Assembly (NCBI RefSeq): GCF_026914185.1
Contig: NC_070568.1
Coordinates: 992,001 to 1,056,000, forward strand
Direction: 5' to 3'
From: Puccinia triticina
Lineage: Eukaryota > Basidiomycota > Pucciniomycetes > Pucciniales > Pucciniaceae
DNA: 64,000 bases
The notes under the pieces are model-generated. The model ran no database searches and was not told where the DNA came from. It worked only from the letters and a program-made list of their open reading frames with translations. Within the stretch, counting starts at the first letter, position 1, and every line of letters begins with the position of its first letter. A program made the position numbers and the translations under genes. Shown in pieces: positions 1 to 11,569 of this stretch.

Positions 1-443
1 ACGATAAGCTTGGCTGGCAAGAGTTCACTGCCAAGATCTTGGAGATTGTCAGTCGTGACGGCGGCTCGTCCTACACCAACTCCAATCAAAGAGGTACCTC
101 AAAAGGCATTGTGTTTATTGGCTGGGGTGAGGAGGCCACTCAACTAATCAACTCTGTGGGGGTTCTTTCCGTCAGTCGATTCTCTTTCTCTTGCCCATCT
201 CAAAAATTTAATACCCCTAACTTTCCCTGCCTTTATTTTTCCAATCATTGATAGTCAAATAGGCACCATCAAATCTTGACGAGTCCAGGAGGCCCTACCC
301 CTTTGTTGTCCAGCAATCGTGGATTCTTTAAGTCGAATCATTTCCAAATGGCAAATCAGTTCCTGAGTGCCACTTATGGCCCTAAGCATACAATCGATTG
401 GTGGGATCTGCAACCGCTAGATCCCTATTCAGTCTCTCTTTGA
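1..443 (+). CDS. UNG1: Uracil-DNA glycosylase, C-terminal part (two exons, 5' end outside window)
   Basis: This is the C-terminal third of a family 1 uracil-DNA glycosylase, which removes uracil from DNA in base-excision repair. The frame opens at base 3 and reads DKLGWQEFTAKILEIV, then GIVFIGWGEEATQLINS, the counterpart of the GLVFLLWG strand of UNG. An intron starts at GT 156 or, with a better donor, GTCAGT at 171, and ends at AG 254. Exon 2 (255-443) gives NRHHQIL, then RGFFKSNHFQMANQFL and IDWWDL, matching the RHHVL, RGFFGCRHFSKAN and PIDW blocks of the family; the stop is TGA 441-443. The odd point is the leucine loop. The usual HPSPLS, with its catalytic histidine, is here SPGGPTPLLS, two residues longer and without His. 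Gene identity is strong; the exact donor and activity are uncertain. Confidence 0.85.
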
Positions 444-1603
444 TCCCCTCTCTTCTTGCCCGCTTCCCCCCCTTTACCCTCAGCTGCCTATTTCTTTTCT
501 TTCTGATTGAAAAGCAACAAAAATTTCTTATGCTATGTACTCCAAACCAGTCCTGAGCTTCTCCATCATCTGAACCAACCTGATCTTCTTCTATGTACTT
601 GGATATGTTTGTTGTAACTTTCTAGCATGTTCCCCGGATCACTGTACCTTGAACTTCCAGCCACATTCCCACCAGCAGCTCAAAAGCAGCCTATCTCACC
701 TTCTCTACCCTCAGCTTGTTAGTCAAACAGACTTGTATTTGTACCTCAGTCATTTATTGCTTTGTGTGGGCTCTACTAGGATTGTGTTTTGTATTTTTTT
801 TCCTCCCTCTAAAAGCATTGTGTTTGTATCATTCTTAACAGTCAAATTGGCAAGACACCACTGGTCCCTTTGGACGACTTACAGATTCCAGATGTTTTGT
901 CGTGTGAAAATTTGCCTTGGTTTTACGGCTTGAAGTTCAAGCAAGACTTGGTCCATAACACATCAGCCATAGCCTGGAACCAGTGTTGCGCGACTTAATT
1001 TTTTTGGTTTTGAAAAGATACAAGCATGTTTCATTATATTTATCAAGTACAAACAAATTAGAACATTAAAGCGTGATACGATGACCACCTCGCCCATACC
1101 AGGTCTGGATATCTTCGGATGTGATACTCTAGAAAGTCAAGAGAACCTCGACCCAAGAAATACAAACATAGGATGAGGAAAACAACACGACCTGGTACAT
1201 ACCCAGAAATAAAGAAAGACGTACAATGCAGTGGTACATACGAAAATGAGGACAGGAAAACTGACAGATTATGTATTCAAGATTTTTTGGGGCAGAACGA
1301 TGAAGGCATGACGAAGGTAAAACTGGCAACTGATACAATACTTTCAGACCCGGCGACTTGTTCTGCACTCTTTCTTTTTCTCGACCAGGACTATTGATTG
1401 TATTCGTTGCCAGCCATGATATTTTCCTGCCTTTGACTAATAAAAACGATCGATCCCCTGCGAACGCACTTACAGCCAAGTAGGCAACTGTTTTACTGAT
1501 CGACCTTTACTCAATAGGATAAAACAGTTCGCCTAACGTGGCACGTAATCCGAGGCAGAAGAAATGGAAGAAATTAGTTTGGTTCGTTTGTTTGTGTTTT
1601 GGA
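444..1603. other. Intergenic, no gene recognised
   Basis: About 1.15 kb between the glycosylase stop and the membrane-protein gene on the other strand. Short open frames on both strands show no family signature and no splice-joined continuation. It probably holds the 3' flanks of two converging genes. Confidence 0.5.
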
Positions 1604-3410
1604 TTAGGCAGTACTGACAAAGCCGATCAACGGGCTGATGGAACCATTCCATAACCAGGTGGACCATTCCAACTTCAAAATCAACAAGTCGCCGATCGAG
1701 ATGTTGTCAGGATATTTGAAGGAATTGGCCACTGTGAGGAGTTGAGAATCGGAAGTCAATGAGCCAAATCCCTTAATCTTGCTGATTTGATTATATTCGG
1801 CTGAAATAGTCCGCGCAGTCGAAGAGCAAGACTCACTGATACAAAAATTCAAAACCATGAAGCCTGAACCACAGGTTCCAATCAGAAGGAGAATGGACTT
1901 GAGTTTTTTGACATAGTTTGATGAGCGCTTCGATTGTTCAGCTTCACTTCCAGGGCCTTGATTGTGATCGCCATCAACCGTTGGGACCAAGTAGTTTTCC
2001 GAAGCAAATGAGTCCGTTCGATTAGCATAAGCGGATTGTTTGTTTTGAATCGTTGATTTGTCACCAAAACTCTCAAGGTCGCAGTCTTTATCATGATTCG
2101 TAATCTCGATCGAAGGTTGTCCTCCAGATATATTTCCATTATGGTTGGCAATCAGGACTGGCTTGGGTTCAGTTACATGATTCAATTGGTGAATTTTGTA
2201 GCAATCGTTTTGATCGGTTAAAGTATCGGTCTGGTCATCATCCCTGGAAATTGTAGATGGCTGCTGAGGGTGAACTTCTTTGACGACTTGGCGAATGATG
2301 GTCAGCGAAACCCAGAGACAACAGGCTATAATTACGAAGGTTAGGAACAGATGAATGGCTGAAAGCATGCGAATATGGGTGAAAAGGAAATTAGAAGATT
2401 GATCGAGTTTGCTGATTGTTTGTAAGGCATCAGTGACCACATTGACCGCAGGTTGATCGCCACTTTCCAAGACGCGATTGACGGTGAGCACGAGTTGTGC
2501 GTCAAGATTGTTGATATCCTCGATTGCTTTCATCGACAAAATGATGCATGGCAGAGGAACCAAAAACACAATCACCAGACTGGAATATACAATCGAGTGG
2601 AGTCGAGATGGCTTAAGCGTCCTCTTCGATTGGATGGATGGAATGCTCGGTTGGCCCCATCGACTTCGTGGGGCTCCATACATTCCGATACGCAGTGGCG
2701 GCAGGCCGCAGACAAGCGCCCAGGCTATTAAAAGAAGAGAAGAGCGTACGATCAGTCCCAGTTATCCAATTGCCTTTTTGGGGGTTTAAAAGAAGAGGTT
2801 GATTATCTTTCTCGCAAAGAAAAACTGACTCAGTAGTATTCCCGCGGACAAGAGGATACTGGAGCAGATGGTGAAAGATAGGGTAATTATCAGGATTTGT
2901 CACCTTTTTGGTAGGAGATGAGCTAGCTGACCTATAGTTAAACTGCTGAATGGCCATAGTATAACCCTTAAATTGCAACCGAGTGGCATCCGACAATAGG
3001 CTGGATAGCGATGCAACATTGACTGTTTGGACATACCCACATGTTTGGTTATTCAGAGTTTGATCAACATGTGGCCACCACTCAATCGAAAGATGTATAA
3101 CTGGGAAAAAAATTGACACACGAATGGCGTTGATGAGGAAGATGATCGGAAGGATGAGTGTCAGGTCTGGTTGATGGTAGCCCAAGATTGTGGAGCCAAT
3201 AATACGCCTTGAGGAGGAAGGCTTGTTTCTCAACCTCAGCAAAAGCGAGCAGAAGTGGACGAAGATAGACACCGAGCAAAGCGCGATCAAGATGAAGGAT
3301 GACTGCCTGATAGAATCGGAAAGGGTTGGCTTGGAAGTCGAGGCAATCTGATCTCGAAGGACTGCCCATTCGGTCGGTCGAACCGTCCAGGCAGGTATAT
3401 TTTCAGCCAT
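1604..3410 (-). pseudogene. Seven-helix membrane protein, rust-type, with broken frame in the middle
   Basis: I do not recognise the family. Reading on the minus strand, ATG at 3410 opens a frame with two hydrophobic helices (SSFILIALCSVSIFVHFC and LTLILPIIFLINAIRV). The second part (frame of 2683-1604) has helices SIVYSSLVIVFLVPLPCIIL, IHLFLTFVIIACCLWVSL and SILLLIGTCGSGFMVLNF. It also has a polar, acidic loop of about 130 residues and a stop at 1604. Between them, two more helices lie in the second frame (QILIITLSFTICSSILLS and IVRSSLLLIAWALVCGL), but TGA near 2900, TAA near 2785 and TAA near 2762 break it. Acceptor-like TTTTAATAG near 2733 exists, yet no canonical donor restores phase. The total is seven helices, a receptor-like or transporter-like topology. 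It is either a decayed gene or one with indel errors in the assembly. Confidence 0.55.
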
Positions 3411-3980
3411 CGGTTCTTCTGTGCAGCTTCTTGTGCGATAAGCTAGCCACTCAGGTTAGATTTCAAGAGGCAGGCGATATTTGGTTGTTCTTGATCGAAG
3501 ACTGTTAGGAGTTGAGGGTGCCACGATTACAAACTTGGCAAATCTAATCTAAATCTACATTATGTACTAAAACAAATCTACAATGGGGGGGGTTCACGAT
3601 TGGATTTTCGCCTCCTGGTGACCCCATAAAATCTTCCTTGCTGGTGTGCTTTTTGGCTTAAATTTAAGCTTAAACCACCGGCACAAACAAACACCAGAAG
3701 AGACCAGAAGCCATAAAATTCTACTGGTCATCAATCAGCGGCCATAAAAATTTAGACACCCCCTGCCATAAAGCTATACATATCCCCTCCGACATCGGAA
3801 CCCCCTTACTCCCTCAGTTGACCTACACATCATCGACTGTGAGCAGAAAATCTTCAACTACATCTCTCATCCCCCCTTCCCTCCAGCTCGGGCTTTTTTT
3901 CTTCCTCCCCTCATCCAACATTCCGTGTTTCACCAGGACCGATCACCCGGTTGGATTTTTCCCACGCCTTGTTCATCTGC
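3411..3980. repeat. Intergenic with MITE-like segment around 3584-3806
   Basis: No gene is seen. A segment starts GGGGGGTTCACGATTGG at about 3586 and ends near 3806 with CGGAACCCCC, which could be degenerate inverted ends. The first 25 or so bases match, inverted, the sequence ending at about 25495 (GGGGGGTTCACGATTGAA on the minus strand there), so the terminus is shared by at least two repeats in this window. Confidence 0.35.
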
Positions 3981-4659
3981 TTTTTTTTTTTTTTTTTAAG
4001 TGTAATTTTGCCTTGAGCATTGCACACTATGAATATTCAATATCTGACTACTTACAAGCAGGAAAGAGGGAAGAGGGTTTAACATAGAGAGATTGTTAAA
4101 CTCAGGAGAGTACGCGGTAACAGGATAGCTAACCAGAGAGGAGTGAAAGAGAAGAGAGAAATAAAAAGAAAAAGAAAAGGAAAAAGGAAAAAGAAGAGAG
4201 TACATGATGAATGGAGGAGAATACAAGCTTTTGCAAGGAATCAGTCCAAAAAAGGAAATCGACCTGACTGCCAGATAAACTCAAAAATCAGGCTATGTGC
4301 CTTTGGGAGATTGAGGAGAAGGTGTGGTCTGTTTGAGTCAACCTTGATCTTCTTAGATCTTGCTTTCCTAATGAGTGTGTGCCAAAGGTGCCGGTGCTCC
4401 GGGCAGAGGTCAAAGAAGTGATTGGTAGTTTCCCGGCTTGTGCAGAAAGGGCAGATGGGGTCGAGTCGTCGTTTGACTTTGAAAAGGTAGGCATTGAGGG
4501 GCGCATGGCCCGAGCAAAGTTGATTGATCAGTGCCGATTGCAAGATTGGAAGGTCGGAAATCCATTTCTTCAACTCCTTCCGAGAGGGCGTAAGAATCTG
4601 GGATTGGAGATTGCTTGTGAGTTTGGAAGCATTATGGTGGAGTTGACGGTCAGGGGTTC

Positions 4660-5031
4660 TGTTGGAATTTCACTCATTTCAGCTCTCCTAACCATTTCCC
4701 TTTTCTATGTCATAACACATGTTTCATGTCTCCTTGATTCTGTTTGACTTTTTTCTTATTCATTATGCTTGAATAATTTGCACCCACAAGTCAAACACTT
4801 TGTATCTAGTCTATTTAAAACACCTTAGACTAGAAGCAAAGAAAAACATCAGTCCTGACCATCTTGATCCTTTGTGCGCACTTGAGCCCGCACTCTGTCT
4901 TATCTGCGAAGGCACTTAAGCCCCTTCGAGTGAGTTATTAGGTCTTATTTTTCAGACTTCTTGTCTGCTATCGGCTAAGCCAATCTTTTTCTCTCCACCC
5001 GCTCTGCTCGCCTCCGGTTGTAATTTCTTCA
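4660..5031 (+). repeat. 5' LTR of gag-only copia element
   Basis: This 372 bp repeat starts TGTTGG and ends TTCTTCA. It is preceded by the target duplication GGTTC and followed directly by the primer site. TATTTAAAACA at about 4811 is a possible core promoter. Confidence 0.93.
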
Positions 5032-5050
5032 CGATTAACAGTCGAAAGCG
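5032..5050 (+). promoter_or_regulatory. Primer binding site, tRNA-Asn anticodon arm type
   Basis: Immediately after the LTR lies CGATTAACAGTCGAAAGCG. Its complement contains CGACTGTTAATCG, the anticodon arm expected for tRNA-Asn (GUU). Copia-class elements are known to prime with an internally cut half-tRNA, which fits. The tRNA assignment is from memory of the arm sequence. Confidence 0.65.
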
Positions 5051-5129
5051 ACTACCATCCTCTCATCCTCTTTGACCTCGCTTTCTTTTCTATACTTGAC
5101 CAATTGCAAACTCCAACTTCTCCTCAATC

Positions 5130-6005
5130 ATGACTTCGGAAACCCTCATCCGAGAATCGAAGATCCTCTTGACCAATGAAAACTACACGCTATGGCTCAT
5201 CCCGATCGAAGCTAGACTCCACAAGATGCAAGTCCTCAACATAGTCACCGGTCTTGTCAGCGCCCCCGATCCTGAAAAAGACAAAGACACCGCCAAGCTC
5301 TACATCAAGTTGAATGGCAATGCTTACGCGGAGATTGTTTCCTACCTAAGTCAAGAAGTCCTTGCCTACGTCAGCGCATCGCTTCCGATCACCAACAAAT
5401 TCAACGGCATCAAACTCTGGCAGCTTCTTAAATCAAAGTTTGCCGGCGACGATCTCACTGCGAACACCACCGCCCTCAAGAAGTTCTTAGCTATTGAATA
5501 TGACTCCTTTGCATTGTTTTTGCCGCTCGTTCGATTGGCCAAGCAGAAGATTGTGCTCTCAAGCCTCAATCTGGACGATCAAGTTAAGACCATCCTCATG
5601 CTTGACAAGCTTCCTCGCGAATTTCATTCCTTCAAGACAAACATCTCCATGAACTTTGAAACCAAACCCTTTGACAAGGTCCTGAAGAAACTCGAAGATT
5701 TTGCTGCTCAAAATCAGTTGGACAACAACAAGAAGACCTCGACCCCGATGCAGTCTCTTTACACTCACTCTACTGACCCTGAAATCACCTGTCCCCACTG
5801 TAAGCGCGGTTTCCGAGCCTGTTCTCACTGCTTCAAGAGCGGCCACACCAAAAACAACTGTTATCAAAAACATCCGGATAAGAAACACCAGAAGACTCCT
5901 GCCCCCACAAACAAATCTCACTCTGCTCATCTCACTCAATACACCCAAGAAGATGAAGAAAACCTTGAATATCTCCAGCAGAAGTATCCAGATCTTCACC
6001 TATGA
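5130..6005 (+). CDS. Copia-type Gag (291 aa) with one zinc knuckle
   Basis: The intact Gag builds the virus-like particle and binds RNA. ATG 5130 starts MTSETLIRES, then LTNENYTLWLIPIEARL, the tryptophan-containing start typical of copia Gag (retrotran_gag/UBN2 type). A helical core with LSSLNLDDQVKTILMLDKLP follows. A CCHC knuckle CSHCFKSGHTKNNC sits at about residues 229-242, preceded by another Cys pair (CPHC). The protein ends with an acidic tail and TGA 33 bases before the 3' LTR. There is no protease motif and no downstream frame, and no breaks are seen. The element may therefore still supply Gag in trans or only in cis; its enzymes must come from elsewhere. Confidence 0.88.
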   Translation: MTSETLIRESKILLTNENYTLWLIPIEARLHKMQVLNIVTGLVSAPDPEKDKDTAKLYIKLNGNAYAEIVSYLSQEVLAYVSASLPITNKFNGIKLWQLLKSKFAGDDLTANTTALKKFLAIEYDSFALFLPLVRLAKQKIVLSSLNLDDQVKTILMLDKLPREFHSFKTNISMNFETKPFDKVLKKLEDFAAQNQLDNNKKTSTPMQSLYTHSTDPEITCPHCKRGFRACSHCFKSGHTKNNCYQKHPDKKHQKTPAPTNKSHSAHLTQYTQEDEENLEYLQQKYPDLHL

Positions 6006-6038
6006 ATCAAAGTCAATTGGCAACAAGTTCGGGAGGCG

Positions 6039-6410
6039 TGTTGGAATTTCACTCGTTTCAGCTCTCCTAACCATTTCCCTTTTCTATGTCATAACACATG
6101 TTTCATGTCTCCTTGATTCTGTTTGACTTTTTTCTTATTCATTATGCTTGAATAATTTGCACCCACAAGTCAAACACTTTGTATCTAGTCTATTTAAAAC
6201 ACCTTAGACTAGAAGCAAAGAAAAACATCAGTCCTGACCATCTTGATCCTTTGTGCGCACTTGAGCCCGCACTCTGTCTTATCTGCGAAGGCACTTAAGC
6301 CCCTTCGAGTGAGTTATTAGGTCTTATTTTTCAGACTTCTTGTCTGCTATTGGCTAAGCCAATCTTTTTCTCTCCGCCCGCTCCGCTTGCCTCCGGTTGT
6401 AATTTCTTCA
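6039..6410 (+). repeat. 3' LTR of gag-only copia element
   Basis: The 372 bp partner of the 5' LTR. It is preceded by a purine tract GGGAGGCG and followed by the duplication GGTTC at 6411-6415. Confidence 0.93.
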
Positions 6411-9400
6411 GGTTCTGTTCCTGTTCGTTGCTTCTTTGGCCAGGAGGTCTGCGGCCTCATTGCCGCGTATTCCACCATGTCCTGGGCACCATACCAAATT
6501 AAGTGTTAAGTCAGCAGGGAGCGAGCGCCATATGTCAGAGATTTCGTAGAAGAGGTACTGCCCCGGTTTTGCCGCACCGCAGTTCCCCAAACGTTGTAAG
6601 ACCCCCACATTATCTGTGAGGATGAAAACATTGGATAACCTCTGTGTCTGTAGTGCCTGCACGGTGAGTTTGAATGCCAGAAGGACTCCGACTGCCTCAC
6701 ATTCATGATTGGAGAAGAGGGGGTCTACCCCCAAAGACATGGATAGGGCCAGGTTGAGGTCGGAGCTGATGGCCGCACCTGCTCCGCCCTTGGTCAAGTC
6801 ATAAGAGCCGTCAGTATAGATTACAACAGAGTCAGGAGAATTAAAAAGGGCGTCAACTAAGCTGGTTGTGGCCTTGATGGCGGCCTCCTTTGATAGCCCC
6901 AGGTTTAAAATGTGTGGTGAAGTCGGGTGTGGGTCCAAAACGTTGTTGTATTTAATGTGTATCTTCTCCGGGTTCAGTCGAGCAAGTTGGTCAAGTTGCT
7001 GTTGGGCGTCAGGAATGTGTTTGCCAATCCAGTCATCTCGGCAGAAACCTCTCCCAACCAGAATATCTTGTATTTTGCTGCTGAACCGGCGTCGAATCAA
7101 TTTCCGGGTGAAGAAACCAATTGTTACACTTCTACACATTGCAGAAACATCCACTACCGCCAATCTCTCCCGATGCCATCGGGTTGGGGTCGATTTGAAG
7201 GTGCCTAGGGTATAAATGGCTGCAAGATTGTTGACTTTGTCAGCTAGTCGTTGCAACTTGGCGGAATTAGAGATGGTTGCCCAGACTGGGGCCCCATAGG
7301 ATACTCGTGGTAAAAGAACCGCGTTCATCAGTCTGACGCGGTCCTTTTCTCGGAGTCCCCATCGCGAGTTACCCAGCTGCTTTAGTTGCGAAATCGTGGC
7401 CAAAGCTTTGCGTTCTAAGAGATTAAACATTGCTGTGTACGTCAGTTTGGTGTCAAGAAGGACACCTAGCCACCTAACCTCTTGGCTTGGTTGTAAAAGT
7501 TGATCCCCAAATGGGAGGGCATCCAAGGGGTGTGCCCTCCTGGTTAACCACAAGAACTGGGCCTTCTTCTTGTCAAAAATGGCCCCGAACTTCGAACCCC
7601 ATTGTAGGGAGCAAGATCCCTGGTTGCCTAGCATCCTGAATGTGTCTGTTGCCGATTTGTTGGCAACCAGGTGGACCACATCATCGACATAACCAATGGA
7701 GACAATATCGTCATCTAATTCAAAGGACTTGATTAGTAATGAGTTATTGTATAAAATATATAGGATAACCGAGAGAGGTGATCCTTGAGGAAGGCCAATC
7801 TCAATGTTAAATGGGGAGGATGTGTAGTGGTCCATTCTGATGGTTGTACGGCGGTCAGCTAAGAACGATTCAATGATTCTGACTAGATAAGCTGGGCAGT
7901 TCAAGTGAGAGAGGTAGTGAATCAGTCTCCGCGGGTGAACAGAGGGGTAGGCAGATTTGACTTCCAGAAACAAGCCAGCAACATATTTCTTCTCCTGCCA
8001 TTTCCAATGGACCCAGGTGTCCAAAAGAACTAGAGCATCTTCTGTCCCCGCTCCTTTACGGCCTCCGAGGTGTCCATCAGCCAGAACTCCTGATTTCTCC
8101 GCCCACGCCGTCAGTCGGCGTGCTATGATGAGCTCAAATAACTTGCCCATACCGCTCAGCAGGGCAATGGGTTGATAAGCATTGGGATCAGTATAGTCAT
8201 CTTTTCCCGCCTTAGGGATGATGGCCGTGACAGCACATTTCCAGGAGGTTGGGAAGGAGCTGTCAGCAAGCGCAATGTTGAAGACATTCAAAAGAACGGG
8301 AGCCAAGAACTTAGCTCCCAACTTGATCATTTCGTTTGCAATGCCGTCCACTCCAGGGGCCTTTTTGGGCGTGATCTTCCCAATTGCCTCGAGAACCTCT
8401 GTGGTATTGGTCTCTGGGTAGCATACAATCCTACTAGGATGTCTGGTGGGGACGTCCGACAGATCAATGGGGGCATTGACACAAGAAGTGCCAGCAAACA
8501 ACAACTCAGCTTGCTCGAGTTTGTCCGTAGTCACTGTGCCATCCTGTCTCTTCAAAGGAAGGATTGCCCGTGCGGAGGTTTTCTTAGTGAATTGAAGGGC
8601 CTTGAATACCTTCTTGTCCGATGGGTCGGCTAAGAAACCCCACCAGGCGTTCCGCTTGAGAATTTGGATGGTTTCCCTAAAATATACATTCCACTGTCTA
8701 TAGCATTCAGCGGCTTCAGTGCTTCTAGTAAGTATAAACCACTTTCTTGCTCTGTTTCTGGTGCTAATGATGGGTTCTAGGGTGGACTTGCACCACCAAG
8801 ACTTAGCTCTAGATTCATTCGCCGAGACCGGCCTCCCAAAGCTGTCCTGGGCTTCTACAACCGCGGCAGTAATTGCTTCAACCTGGTCGTCTATGGAGCT
8901 GTAGTGAGGCTGAAAGTGTTTATCAGCAAGCTTCTGCAATCGATAGCAGGCCGTTTGAGAATCAATGACTGCCCAGTTGGGTTTCGTCCTCCGTAACTCC
9001 CTTGTCGGCCTTTGAAGGTTGAGGTGAAGGGCAATTGCTTGATGGTCCGATCCATGGTTCTCTAACAGGACTTCGGCAGCGGCAATGAGCCGAGAAGCCA
9101 AGAAATTGGCCCAGGTCAAATCAATAGTGTATCCTACACCTTTAGAAGAGTAAAATGTGGGGATATGCTTAGGGGAGGCCACCCGGAAGCCGTGTTTTCC
9201 ACAGATGTAAAGCAGGTCGCGTGCCTGGCGGTGATTAGAGCAAATTCCTGGTGGGTTCCAGTGGGGGTGGTGAAGGTTGGCATCCATGCATAAGACCGTA
9301 GGAATTGCACGAGAGTTGTGCGCCAAGAGCCAGTGTCGAAGGAGATCTAGAGCGGGGAATGTTTTAGGGGTATTATATACATTGATCAGTCTTATTGTCT

Positions 9401-10775
9401 CATTTTTGGAAATAAAAATATCAAGGCCTAAAAGAAATTGGCCGCCGCCACTTAGCTGATTAATGTTACTTGACGGAATTGAGTGTTTTACATATATACA
9501 TGTACGATGCCGTTTGTTCCAGGTGGTTGGTCAATGTTCAAAGGCTGTGAAGGCTTTCCAATCCTGATGTTCGGGGGGGGGGGGGAAAGAGTAAGAGAGT
9601 TAATCCAGGGTTCTTGTAGGACTAGAAAAGTGAAATCAGATGATTGGTTCAGGATACTTAGCGTGATCTCGCGGGAGACATGACAGTTTAACTGCAAGAT
9701 CTTTAAATTTTGGTTGGCTGGATTCTGATTGATATCAGAGGAGGCTTCCATTGCATTGGTTACAGATCTATTAACAATAGGTGAGCTTAAATTGGGGGAG
9801 AAAGGGGGGAGAGAGGGGGGACGGGGGAGAAAGAGGAATGTGAAATGGTGGATTCTTGAGGTTGTACTATCATTGAGACCTGATATGCTTCTTCTCAAGC
9901 CACGTCTTCTTGAAAAAACACGTGACATTAAATGGCGTATGGTCGATTGATTCAATCCCTTCAATTTTCATCTTGAGTCCTTCTTTGCAGAGAACTCACG
10001 ACTTGCTACCTCCAATCCCTTCGGGACAGTCCTTGGTAACGTGTTCATCACCACACTTACCGCATCTGGCCTTCTCTCTACACCATTGACCAAAATGGCC
10101 CATCTTGAGGCACTTGAAGCATTGGGGGGGTCGGGGCTTGAATTTAGCTGTTCGGTGGTAGTCGTAGTTAAGGAACAATCCGGCTTTTTCAACTCGAGCC
10201 GCAAGTTCTTTGTTAGCAAAGGCAAGAACAATTGATCCGGCCTGCTTGGGGGTTTCTGAGTTATCCGCTAGCCACTTAACACGGACAAGATCGCCTTCCG
10301 GGAAGTTGTTTTCGGCTGATAATCTAGTGATGGCAGATGCTGCAAGAGGGTTGAATTCCTTTGGGATACCGTGTGCAATCACGGAGAAAGTGCTCGGCGT
10401 AGCTTCAAGATCGGGATGGACTTTTTTTGACCAGTTGTGCTTGTTTTCCATGAGCCACTTCTGGTGGGCTTTGTTCTTTGAGAAGAAACATACGTCGTCA
10501 GATTTAAGGACCTGTGCCGCCCTAATTGAGATTCGTTCTCCTTCAACTTTAGCGTTGAGTTGCTCCAGTACTTCGTTTGCGCGCTGAACCAGGAATCCTC
10601 GCGCAAGGTTCTGGACTTCTGATTTCTCTGGGGCTGAGTGTATGACCGCCTTTCCAGGTTTGAGTGATTTGAGGATTGTGTTTGGCGGGGGGGCAATCGA
10701 TGGGATCCTGGGAGCAGCTGACGGACCAGTGGCCTTTGCGTACGACTGTTTCGCAGATTGAGTCAGGGGGGCAGG

Positions 10776-11569
10776 TAAAAGAATTCACAATACTAAGAGT
10801 TTATTGCTCGTAAGAAATTGGTCTATCTGTCAAGTACAGAGACGAGAGAAAAGAAAGGAAAACAATTGTTTACCTAAGAGCGGATAGGTGGCCGACTCTA
10901 AAGAAGCAATAAAAGATATAAAGATGAAATGATATGACTGCTAAGCAGCTAGAGTCGCGCAGAGGCGACTAGGACAATTGCGTCTGGGAGAGGCAACTGC
11001 GCTTGGCGTCAGTGCTAAGTCTTCTTGGAGAGAAGATATTAATGGGGAAAGCATCTCTTACAAGGACTCGGTAGGTGGAGCGCTTAACACTTGCCTAACC
11101 GAGCTGTGAGGCTTTGAGCGCTGCTGATATCTGCAGAATAGTTATTCCAACAGTTAGCATTTATGTGCTATTATAAGGCACTGCAGCGCAGGACTCACCT
11201 TCTCTCGATGGGCTAGTGATCCTTCTGCTGAGGCTGGAACCGGTTAGGTCTGGTTGGGCTTCGGAAGCTGGCGTGCTGTATCAAGGATAAGTATCCTGTC
11301 AGCATCGCTGTCCTAGCTATAACAATCCCAGCGTTCCTACTTACCTTGAAGGTGTTTGGGTCGGCTTGGGTCGTTTTGGCACTCCGTCTGCTGTTGACGT
11401 GGCTAAGAGTAGATGAACAGGGTTTCAGCTCTCGCTTACTCCTCCTGTCTGGGAGCCGCATGCATATGCATGGACCTAGGGAATGCGCGGACTCACCATT
11501 CCCCCTTGCGGGGTTAGGGTTTCGCTCCTTGCGCTTCCTTTGACCTGGGACGAGCCCTGAGTCTTGACA
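10776..11569 (-). repeat. 3' LTR of copia element
   Basis: A 794 bp LTR. The pol frame continues about 357 bases into it before stopping at 11213. It is flanked outside by GCAGG. Confidence 0.93.

Larger units (their letters stand above)
4660..6410 (+). mobile_element. Gag-only, non-autonomous copia-class LTR element
   Basis: A complete small LTR element of 1751 bp on the plus strand. Two 372 bp LTRs (TGTTGGAATTTC...TAATTTCTTCA) flank one Gag frame and nothing else. The 5 bp target duplication GGTTC lies at 4655-4659 and 6411-6415. The LTRs differ at about five sites by eye, all transitions. There is no protease, integrase or reverse transcriptase, so it must borrow them from an autonomous relative. 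It sits inside LINE ORF2. Confidence 0.93.
4241..9964 (-). pseudogene. LINE ORF2: endonuclease, reverse transcriptase, RNase H (interrupted)
   Basis: This protein would nick the target and copy the element RNA. In order there is an endonuclease start (LKILQLNCHVSRE, LVLQEPWIN), then LCMDANLHHPHWN and GSDHQAI of the same domain. The reverse transcriptase has LPQGSPLS and the catalytic SIGYVDDVV. The RNase H has VIYTDGSYD, NHECEAV, ILTDN and CPGHGGIRGNEAADLLAK. The frame runs to NRNRT at 6411, is cut by the gag-only copia element (4660-6410) and resumes PDRQLHHNASK at 4659. It ends with a Cys/His-rich tail (CPFCTSRETTNHFFDLC) and a stop at 4241-4243. A second break is a frameshift near 9486 in a TATATATGTA stretch inside the endonuclease. 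RT and RNase H motifs are intact, so decay looks recent. Confidence 0.85.

Noticed and set aside
649..933. 94-codon plus frame near the left end
   Set aside because: Composition follows the T/C-rich DNA, there is no motif, and no splice partner was found.
1129..1479. 116-codon minus frame upstream of nothing recognisable
   Set aside because: No family signature, and it overlaps an opposing frame of similar length.
6868..8904. Plus-strand frames of 60-153 codons within the LINE
   Set aside because: They are antisense shadows of the well-supported ORF2 reading frame.
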